Assembly: GCF_000378145.1 (NCBI RefSeq)
Contig: NZ_KB899284.1
Span: 1-64,000, forward strand
Direction of reading: 5' to 3'
Length of the DNA: 64,000 bases
Source: Saccharibacillus kuerlensis DSM 22868
Lineage (GTDB): Bacteria > Bacillota > Bacilli > Paenibacillales > Paenibacillaceae
Part shown: positions 57,913-64,000 of the stretch, one piece after another
Numbering within the stretch: position 1 is the first letter of the stretch
Layout of the letters: each line of letters opens with the position of its first letter
Translations under genes and position numbers: made by a program
The notes under the pieces: model-generated
The model's input: only the letters and a program-made list of their open reading frames with translations
What the model was told of the DNA's origin: nothing
Database searches by the model: none

Positions 57913-59571
57913 TTACAAACCAAATTCAAAATTATTTTTAGTGTCAGAAGACTTGTCGTGTAAAGTAAAAGCCCCTGCCGCTGTATAAGCGGGAGGGGCT
58001 TTATTTAAAAAATGTTTCTGAGCTTCTTCGTTAAATGCTAATTCGATCCGGTCCACTCTCTTCCTCTCATCCAGAGTAATCCGTTTCACAATCAAGTGAA
58101 GCAATGTCTTCCGCTGCACAAACGGTGACCGTCTCAATAACTCCTCGAACCTCTCCATCAAGGAACGCACAAGCTCATAAGGAACTGGCTCCGACTGATC
58201 GTCTCGAACCGCCACCTCCAGCTTCGACCTTCGCCTCAGTTCCACATCCAGCTCCTCATTCAAATCTTTGAGCCTTTCACTGAACAGCAGCCGATCAATC
58301 TCATCCATCTCGTACAGCTCCAGGTACTTCCGTTTCTTCTCCTCCAGCTTCTCGATTCGAGACTTCACAGCAGAAAGTTCAGCCTGCGCCGGTTTGGACT
58401 GCTGAGTCCTTTGCTCGTTTACCCTCTGCACAATCGCCTTCAAAATCGAAGGGTTCTCGACGACGCTACGAATCCGATCAGTCACAGCCTGCTCTGCTTC
58501 CAGCTTGCGAACACTGTTGGCGTGGCAAACAGAACTTCCTTGACTACGAAACCGGCTGCACGAGTAATACATACGAGTCATTTTGGTTCCGTCCCTCATC
58601 CTGTTGACCGTCCGGCTGGCGGTCATCGCCGCCCCGCATTCGGGGCAGCGGATGATTCCGGTCAATAGGTATTCGCCTTCAAAGCGCTTCTGAGGCATCT
58701 TCGATTTTTTTCGTTGAAGGAACTGGACTTTCTCCCACAACTCTTCGGAAATGATCGCCGGGTGAAGCCCTTCTACAATGATCTCGTTATCGCTCTGACC
58801 CCGACGACGTTTCTCGGACCAATTCTCGTAGCGATTATAGCGGATCTTTCCCACGAACATCGGGTTGGTGACAATGTCTTTGATGGCCGTAGTGGAAAAA
58901 GGCTTTTTGCGCTTTGTCCGATGGCCTTCCTGGTTCAGCTCGTTGGCAATTGATTTAAGCCCTCGGCCTCCGGCGTACATTTCAAAGATGCGGCGCACGA
59001 GATTCGCTTCTTCCTCAACCACGATGACTTTCGTATCGCGACCGTACGGATTGCCATACTCATCGACTTTTTGAATCTTGTATCCGAGCGGAACCTGACC
59101 GTTGTGCTTGCCGGTCTTGGCACGCTGCTTATGGCCCATCTTCACGTTCTCTACGATCGTGTTGCGTTCGAGTTCGCCGACGGCTCCCATCATCTGGAGC
59201 GCGAAGCGTCCCATCGGAGTGCCGGTCTCGAAGTTTTCCGAGAATGAGCGAAAAGCTACGTTGTTCTTCTCCAGCAGATCGACAATGTGAAGCAGGTCGA
59301 TGTTCTTGCGCGCCAAGCGGTTGAACTTCCAGACTACCACTTCGCTAAAGCGACGCTCCTTGGCGTCGCGAAGCATCCGCTGAAGTTCGAAGCGGCCGTC
59401 CATGCTTTTGCCGCTGACCCCGCGATCCACGTACTCGTCGAAGATGACCTTGTCATAGAGCTTGCAGTAGGTTCTGAGCGTGTCGAGCTGGGCGTCGATC
59501 GAGTAGCCGTGCTCGGCCTGCTCCTCTGTGCTAACGCGGGCGTAGATGGCTACGCCGGCTGTGTTTTCCAT
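57913..59571 (-). CDS. Large serine recombinase, downstream member of pair
   Basis: This 552-residue recombinase has a catalytic resolvase domain (about 6-150) with Ser14 (IYARVSTEEQ) and conserved Arg residues (RLARK). The recombinase domain (about 165-275), zinc ribbon (CPEC...SCSRF...VCHAN, about 305-350) and coiled coil (about 390-450) follow. It catalyses site-specific integration or excision through a phosphoserine link. The start at 59571 overlaps the upstream recombinase gene by 22 bp, a coupled pair like ccrA/ccrB. The last residues (HDKSSDTKNNFEFGL) are read across a hairpin that looks like a terminator. Confidence 0.93.
   Translation of the reverse strand: MENTAGVAIYARVSTEEQAEHGYSIDAQLDTLRTYCKLYDKVIFDEYVDRGVSGKSMDGRFELQRMLRDAKERRFSEVVVWKFNRLARKNIDLLHIVDLLEKNNVAFRSFSENFETGTPMGRFALQMMGAVGELERNTIVENVKMGHKQRAKTGKHNGQVPLGYKIQKVDEYGNPYGRDTKVIVVEEEANLVRRIFEMYAGGRGLKSIANELNQEGHRTKRKKPFSTTAIKDIVTNPMFVGKIRYNRYENWSEKRRRGQSDNEIIVEGLHPAIISEELWEKVQFLQRKKSKMPQKRFEGEYLLTGIIRCPECGAAMTASRTVNRMRDGTKMTRMYYSCSRFRSQGSSVCHANSVRKLEAEQAVTDRIRSVVENPSILKAIVQRVNEQRTQQSKPAQAELSAVKSRIEKLEEKKRKYLELYEMDEIDRLLFSERLKDLNEELDVELRRRSKLEVAVRDDQSEPVPYELVRSLMERFEELLRRSPFVQRKTLLHLIVKRITLDERKRVDRIELAFNEEAQKHFLNKAPPAYTAAGAFTLHDKSSDTKNNFEFGL
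57967..58003 (-). terminator. Terminator-like hairpin inside the recombinase 3' end
   Basis: GCCCCT-G-CCGC (57971-57981) pairs with GCGG-G-AGGGGC (57989-57999). On the minus strand the stem is followed by TTTTACTTTAC. It lies inside the last 30 codons of the recombinase. It may be the functional terminator of the element's minus-strand operon. Confidence 0.55.
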
Positions 59572-61160
59572 GCGGACTCACTTCCTTTCTCCGGAATACC
59601 TGCGACATTGAGGTTGGCAATCGCGGCCGTTCCGTATAGGGTGGAATTTTTGATCTGGCGATCGGCGGGGACCACGATCTTCTCTATTATGGTTTTCAGC
59701 AATTGCTTCTGCTGCTCGGGCATGGCTTGGCGAAAAATAGAACCGAACCGACTCAGCGCAGTTCTTACTTCTTCCAGATTAGGGCCGTCTGAGCGGATCG
59801 AAGAGGTCTGTCGCTCCAGCTCGACCTTTCGCAATATCAGCGGCTCAGAAGCCGCATCCAGACTGTGCAATTTTTCTTGAAGATCCTCTTTGCTGAGGTA
59901 GTCCTCTTCGAATAGCTCGAAGCAGCGCGTTTTTCGCCGTCGAAGTGTTTTCAGCTCCTTCTCCAACTCGGACAGCTCGCGGAGGAGATCGGAACGATTC
60001 TGCTGGGTATTTTTGCCGCGAATCGCTGAGCAGAGCTGGCTTGTAATCTCTTCGCCGGAAACCAGCCTTTCGATCTGCAGGACTACCCAGCGTTCTATTT
60101 CGTCCGCCGGAACGTGGTTGGCTTTGCAAGCCGCAGCGCCTCGGTTATGGTATCGTCCGCATACATAGTAGTGCCTGAAGAGCAGCGCTCCGCTTTGTCG
60201 CTGCCGTTTGCTATGGATGGGGATCATTCCGCTGCCGCAGCTCGGACACTTGAGCAGACCGGGCAAAAGATACACCCGCTCCGTCTTTTTGGCCGACGGC
60301 TTGGAGCGCTTTTTCAGCTGGAGTTGAACTTGGCTCCACAGCTTGTCGGAAATAATAGGAGGGTGCTCGCCTGCTACAACGTGCTCCGTAAGCTTCCCCT
60401 TAGATTTTCCCGGCTCCTGAGTTCTATACTTGATCTGTCCAATATAGTTCACGTTTCGCAGAATGTTGCGTACGCCGTTCACGCTGAACAGCCGGCCTTT
60501 CTTGGTCCGGATTCCGGACTTGTTGAGCCTGTTGGTAATGGCCTTGAAGCCGAGTCCCGCAGCGTACCACTCAAAAACTTGCCCGACGACCAAAGCCTCT
60601 GCAGGCACGATTTCTGCTCTGGCATTATTTGAGCCAGTCCCGCTGGTTTCCCAGCGGTAGCCGAGCACGAGGTTGCCGCAGTTCCACTTCCCCTGCTTGC
60701 TGCGCTGACGTAGACCCAGGCGCACGTTCTCCGCCGTCTGCTCGCGTTCGAACTGGGCAGCCGCCCCGCGCATCTGGAGCAGAAAAGTGCCGATCGGCGT
60801 ATCCGGCGGCATTTCCTCGGTCAGGCTGTGCATCCGAATGCCGAGAGACTGGAACAGTTCGGCCATCTGGAGGAAGTCCTGCAGGTTCCGCGACAAGCGG
60901 TTCATCCGCAAGAAGACAACCTGTCCAAATGCTCCCTGCTTGGCGTGGTGAAGGAGATCCTGCAGCGCCGGCCGCCCCGTAATCGACTTGCCGGAGATCC
61001 CTTCGTCGGCGTACAGCTTGTAGACGGGGATGGCGTGGAGCGTGCAGTATCGGAGCAGCTCCTCGCGCTGGGCCTCCAGGCTGAATCCCTTGACCTGCTC
61101 CTCGGAAGATACCCGGATGTACAGTGCGGCGGCAGGATTGGCTTTCATCGCGTTGTCCAT
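59550..61160 (-). CDS. Large serine recombinase, upstream member of pair
   Basis: This 536-residue recombinase has Ser18 (LYIRVSSEEQ) in the catalytic domain, and GISGKSITGRPALQDLL and MNRLSRN typical of the family. A recombinase domain (about 170-280), a zinc ribbon (CPSC...VCGRY...ACKAN) and a coiled-coil region follow. It starts 1 nt after the stop of the 42-codon gene and overlaps the second recombinase by 22 bp. The two recombinases are clearly paralogous but diverged, as CcrA and CcrB are. Confidence 0.93.
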   Translation of the reverse strand: MDNAMKANPAAALYIRVSSEEQVKGFSLEAQREELLRYCTLHAIPVYKLYADEGISGKSITGRPALQDLLHHAKQGAFGQVVFLRMNRLSRNLQDFLQMAELFQSLGIRMHSLTEEMPPDTPIGTFLLQMRGAAAQFEREQTAENVRLGLRQRSKQGKWNCGNLVLGYRWETSGTGSNNARAEIVPAEALVVGQVFEWYAAGLGFKAITNRLNKSGIRTKKGRLFSVNGVRNILRNVNYIGQIKYRTQEPGKSKGKLTEHVVAGEHPPIISDKLWSQVQLQLKKRSKPSAKKTERVYLLPGLLKCPSCGSGMIPIHSKRQRQSGALLFRHYYVCGRYHNRGAAACKANHVPADEIERWVVLQIERLVSGEEITSQLCSAIRGKNTQQNRSDLLRELSELEKELKTLRRRKTRCFELFEEDYLSKEDLQEKLHSLDAASEPLILRKVELERQTSSIRSDGPNLEEVRTALSRFGSIFRQAMPEQQKQLLKTIIEKIVVPADRQIKNSTLYGTAAIANLNVAGIPEKGSESAWKTQPA

Positions 61161-61289
61161 CTAAGCTGCCCTATCGTCGGCATCCTCGCTGGAAAGCGTC
61201 TCGGGATTGGCCTCGATATACTGGCAGACCATATCGGAGAGAATGTCGACGAAATGGGCGAACTCTGCGTTTGCGATAGGTGTGTTCAT
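61161..61289 (-). CDS. 42-residue hypothetical protein coupled to the recombinases
   Basis: The reading frame starts MNTPIANAEFAHFVDILSDM and ends DDRAA, with AGGAGGAG 7 nt upstream of the ATG. Its TAG stop is directly followed by the ATG of the upstream recombinase. It is acidic at the C-terminus and has one cysteine. No known family. The strong SD and tight coupling argue that it is translated. Confidence 0.65.
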   Translation of the reverse strand: MNTPIANAEFAHFVDILSDMVCQYIEANPETLSSEDADDRAA

Positions 61290-61329
61290 AGGTTGTCTCC
61301 TCCTGAGTGGATAGTCGTTTTCCTTGCGG

Positions 61330-61794
61330 CTACATCAAGCCTCGTTCTTTCATGCTGGCAAAGCGGTTCTCGCCGAGTACAAGGTGGTCAAGCAGTTCGA
61401 TGCCCATCAGCGATCCGGCATCCCGAATCCGCTCGGTCAGCTCGACGTCTTCGCGGCTCGGATCGGGGAGGCCGGACGGATGGTTGTGGCAGGCGATGAT
61501 TGACGCGGCATTCGCCATGATGGCCAGCTTGAAAGTCTCTCTCGGGTGCACGAGGGAAGCGTTCAGCGTTCCCCGTGACACCTCATGCAGAGCGGTGGGC
61601 TGGTTCTTGGTATCCAGGGTCATGATGCAGAAGACTTCTCGATCAGAGTCCCCGATGAACTGTCGGAACAGCTCGGCGGCTTCTCTCGGACTACTGATCT
61701 TTCGCTGAGGATACAGAATCGACGGTTTTTCTCGAACCATTTTCAGGCTGAGGCACTGGATACGCTTGGCGGGTGTTTTCTTAGGATTGGACAT
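61330..61794 (-). CDS. radC: RadC family JAB domain protein
   Basis: This 154-residue protein consists of the RadC/MPN+ domain with the metal motif HNHPSGLPDPSREDVE (His-x-His-x7-Ser-x2-Asp). It lacks the N-terminal HhH part of full-length RadC (about 225 residues), a form common in mobile elements. The role is unknown but probably in DNA recombination or repair. ACGGAGGAG precedes the ATG. SCC elements also carry radC near the recombinase genes. Confidence 0.9.
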   Translation of the reverse strand: MSNPKKTPAKRIQCLSLKMVREKPSILYPQRKISSPREAAELFRQFIGDSDREVFCIMTLDTKNQPTALHEVSRGTLNASLVHPRETFKLAIMANAASIIACHNHPSGLPDPSREDVELTERIRDAGSLMGIELLDHLVLGENRFASMKERGLM

Positions 61795-61905
61795 GTATAC
61801 TCCTCCGTTTGCTGATCGAATGGGCAGCCGGTTACTCGGGCTGTACGTAGGTATAATATGAGTCCGACTTTTCGTTCAGTTCCCGGAGGAGTCGTGTCAC
61901 TTGTC

Positions 61906-62165
61906 GGGACGCTTAGGGTGCGAGCGACACCGTATATTCCCTTGAGTTACCTGGGTTCTCCGTCTTTTGGGTCGCTGTGGCGCTTTCTTGGAAATCTTTT
62001 TTGGCACCCTGGGGAGGAGGGGGGTTCCTCTATCTCTTTTTTCTATCTTTTTCTTCGAAATAAGTGTCCCAAGCGCCACGGGTTAGACGAGATCCCAGGC
62101 AGCCGTTGGGGAAATGGAGTGGCACCTACCCTTTCGAAGTGTCCCGCAAGCGTCCCAAGTGTCCC
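61906..62165. repeat. 9-bp repeat cluster, candidate replication origin of element
   Basis: AAGTGTCCC occurs at 62062-62070, 62137-62145 and 62157-62165. AAGCGTCCC occurs at 62148-62156 and, inverted, at 61906-61914. Three copies are nearly head-to-tail at 62137-62165. The patch lies between the primase-helicase gene and radC. P4-type elements replicate from iteron arrays next to such primases. No gene is convincing here (61795-62201). Confidence 0.5.
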
Positions 62166-62201
62166 AGAAAGCCAATAGGTAGTAGCAACTTCTTTATGAG
62201 G

Positions 62202-64000
62202 TTATTCAATATCCTCAATATCTGTAATTGTAGTGAATCCTGTCCGCAAATCCGTTGTCTGCTGCGATAGCTGCTTTAGTCTGACTCCCTCCAGCCCGCG
62301 AATGCCTCCCGACTTATAGCGGTTTACTGCTATGTTTTGACCTCGAAGGTTATTTTCGATGGCATTGAGGAGACGCTGATTGTTCATTGGATTGGAGATA
62401 TTGGCACCTGTGCACCAACTCTGGTAGCGGACCGCCATGTCGCGATTCGGTATCCGATCGTCAGGTTTGCCGGCCTCGATGTTGTCCTCAATGAAGCGTT
62501 CGATCGGATCGAGGTCCATTCTATAGTCGTCCAGCGCTTGTCTGGCAGCTCTGGAATTGGAGAATCGGAACTTGTTTTTCTGCAGGCGTCGGAGCCCTCT
62601 CAATGCAAAGTTCAGGATGCCGGGAAGCTCTTTGTTCAGCTTAGCGGCGAGATGAGGATCTTGTTCCTCTTCCCTGAATATGCGATTGAAGGGGAGGACG
62701 ATCAGGCGCCGTGTAAAGCCGTGGCTCTTGTCTCTGGAATAAGGAAGATTGTTCAGCGCCAGAACCAACTTGCAGAACGGCTGATAGGAAAACCCTGGCC
62801 CGTACTTAACTTCGACTCGAATACTGTCTCCTGCTACGACGGACTTGAAGAACTGCGTGTTTAGGCCTTTTGAGCCGACCTCATTCTCCGTAGAGAGGAG
62901 AAGCGACTTGTCGACGAGTTCCGAGCGGGCGAACGCTTGGTCCAGGTCACTCAAGGTCAAGTTTGTAACGTTCTTCTTGCCGACGAGCTGCTCCAATACG
63001 CCAGCCAATATGCTTTTCCCGTTCGCCCCTTGACCGTAGAGTACGAAGGCTTTCTGAGCCTCAACTCCTGAGGTGAGGCAGTAGCCAAACATCTCTGCGG
63101 TAAGGTCGATCAGCTCCTGGTCGTTGTTGTAGATCTGTGCCAGAAACTGATCGAAGCGCGGGCAGGCTGCCTTCGGATTATAATGAATCGGGATGCGAAT
63201 GGTCGAGTGAAATTCCGGCTTATGCCGATAGAGCTTGAAAGGTCTTCTCTCTGGTTCTTTTCGTTTGTTTCTCAAGCTGAGCATTCCGTTCTCTAGATTG
63301 AGCAAATTTCGCCGGCCGTCCATTCTCTCTACAGTTTCGGCTTGCAATTGCAGAGCTTTGAGGTAAGCCTCCTCCGTTATCGGTCTCCAGAAGTCGGCAA
63401 CATAGCCATTCAGAATGTCGCGCAGCTTACGCCGGAGCTGGTTATCGCTAAGGACGTTCCAGACTCCGTCGTCGTATAGGTAGAAGCGGTCCCCCAGTGT
63501 GTGCACGAGCTTGAGGCGATGTTCGACGACGTGCCGGGCAAAGGCGTTCGGGTTGAGCCCCGTTGGTCTTCCGCTGTTACGATCTAGGATGAACCCTACA
63601 GTGGAAAGGTTTACTGAAGGCAGCGGAGCTGCCTTTTTACGGGGAGTAGCAAGAGATTTGACCGGGCTGTTTGTGATCTGTCCTTTTTCGTTCTTGCGCA
63701 CATTGTTCGGAAAGCAGAGGCCGACCTGCTTGACATCGCAGCCAAAAGTTGTGCAGCGCGTACAGCCTTTCGGAGGATTCGCTATGAGCTCGCTTATACG
63801 CCGCTCGCTTCCCGCGTCGTGCTTGACTGAGGCCCGAGAGAAAGCCAGTGCAGCTTGCGGATTACCTGAGGCGATAAGCAGGGAGATCCATTTGTACCAC
63901 CGCTCTTCCGGAAGTCCGTCCTGCTGCTGGATGCTCCAGTCTTGCGCGAAAGCCGGGCAGGAGGATTGCAGGATAGTCAGTGCAGGATCTTCGGCGGGCA
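62202..64000 (-). CDS. P4/D5-type primase-helicase, 5' end beyond window
   Basis: Visible 598 residues; the frame stays open to the right edge, so the gene is partial. The N-terminal visible part has WYKWISLLIASGNPQAALAF and a Cys cluster CTRCTTFGC...GLC (63714-63764), a likely zinc-binding site. The D5_N domain and the SF3 helicase follow, with Walker A YGQGANGKS and NNLPYSRDKSHGFTRRLIVLPF near the sensor/arginine region. It likely initiates replication of the element by priming and unwinding. A GTG at 63701 would give a shorter protein but is internal to a conserved region. Confidence 0.88.
   Translation of the reverse strand, partial: PAEDPALTILQSSCPAFAQDWSIQQQDGLPEERWYKWISLLIASGNPQAALAFSRASVKHDAGSERRISELIANPPKGCTRCTTFGCDVKQVGLCFPNNVRKNEKGQITNSPVKSLATPRKKAAPLPSVNLSTVGFILDRNSGRPTGLNPNAFARHVVEHRLKLVHTLGDRFYLYDDGVWNVLSDNQLRRKLRDILNGYVADFWRPITEEAYLKALQLQAETVERMDGRRNLLNLENGMLSLRNKRKEPERRPFKLYRHKPEFHSTIRIPIHYNPKAACPRFDQFLAQIYNNDQELIDLTAEMFGYCLTSGVEAQKAFVLYGQGANGKSILAGVLEQLVGKKNVTNLTLSDLDQAFARSELVDKSLLLSTENEVGSKGLNTQFFKSVVAGDSIRVEVKYGPGFSYQPFCKLVLALNNLPYSRDKSHGFTRRLIVLPFNRIFREEEQDPHLAAKLNKELPGILNFALRGLRRLQKNKFRFSNSRAARQALDDYRMDLDPIERFIEDNIEAGKPDDRIPNRDMAVRYQSWCTGANISNPMNNQRLLNAIENNLRGQNIAVNRYKSGGIRGLEGVRLKQLSQQTTDLRTGFTTITDIEDIE

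Larger units (their letters stand above)
57367..64000. mobile_element. SCC-like integrative element, left end (right end outside window)
   Basis: From the last codons of rlmH to the right edge the content is: AT-rich flank, HTH gene, two overlapping large serine recombinase genes, a 42-codon gene, radC, 9-bp repeats and a D5-type primase-helicase. Staphylococcal SCC elements insert in this gene with CcrA/CcrB and carry a helicase and RadC. Classification is inference. The cargo is not visible. Confidence 0.7.

Noticed and set aside
61858-62178. 106-codon open frame on the plus strand over the 9-bp repeats
   Set aside because: No SD, biased composition and it runs through the repeats; better read as a non-coding repeat patch.

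Overview
The window is the replication-origin region of a Gram-positive, endospore-lineage chromosome. The gene order and protein sequences point to Paenibacillaceae (Paenibacillus or Saccharibacillus-like). This is an inference from the oriC layout (rnpA-rpmH / oriC / dnaA-dnaN-yaaA-recF-remB-gyrB-gyrA), from the adjacent mnmE-mnmG-rsmG-noc-soj-parB block with two parS sites, and from the complete walRKHIJ-htrA operon. GTG and TTG starts with strong AGGAGG ribosome binding sites are common, as expected for Firmicutes.

Left arm (1-11205, minus strand, reading away from the origin): tandem promoters that probably serve an rRNA operon beyond the left edge, an HD-GYP c-di-GMP phosphodiesterase, gyrA, gyrB, remB, recF, yaaA, dnaN and dnaA. 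The dnaA-dnaN gap holds a DnaA box, a GC-rich spacer, a DnaA-trio and an AT-rich stretch, which is a recognisable unwinding module. A second DnaA-box cluster lies upstream of dnaA at 11427-11802.

Right arm (12181-45000, almost all plus strand): rpmH, rnpA, yidC and jag; tRNA modification genes mnmE and mnmG; rsmG; the noc/soj/parB segregation block; a cysteine-desulfurase-like enzyme; small conserved genes (DUF4446, DUF3343, mscS, DUF951); tRNA-Ser(CGA); rpsF-ssb-rpsR; an oppABCDF peptide importer; a degenerate S11 penicillin-binding-protein homologue; a CBS protein; yybS, gdpP, rplI and the replicative helicase gene; one opposite-strand DUF2512 gene; purA; and a LysM/G5/M23 cell-wall peptidase. 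A 170-bp imperfect inverted repeat precedes the walRKHIJ-htrA-CxxH/CxxC operon (45083-52245).

Accessory part (52250-64000): a small insertion (ydcF, greA, a WYL regulator, an SDR oxidoreductase, a SnoaL-Dabb fusion) separates the CxxH/CxxC gene from rlmH. Immediately after rlmH the sequence becomes AT-rich and carries an HTH gene, two overlapping large serine recombinase genes, a 42-codon gene coupled to them, radC, a patch of 9-bp repeats, and a P4/D5-type primase-helicase that runs off the right edge. The rlmH 3' end with paired serine recombinases, RadC and a replicative helicase is the arrangement of staphylococcal SCC elements. I propose that this is the left end of an SCC-like, possibly self-replicating, integrative element in Paenibacillaceae. 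Its right boundary is outside the window.
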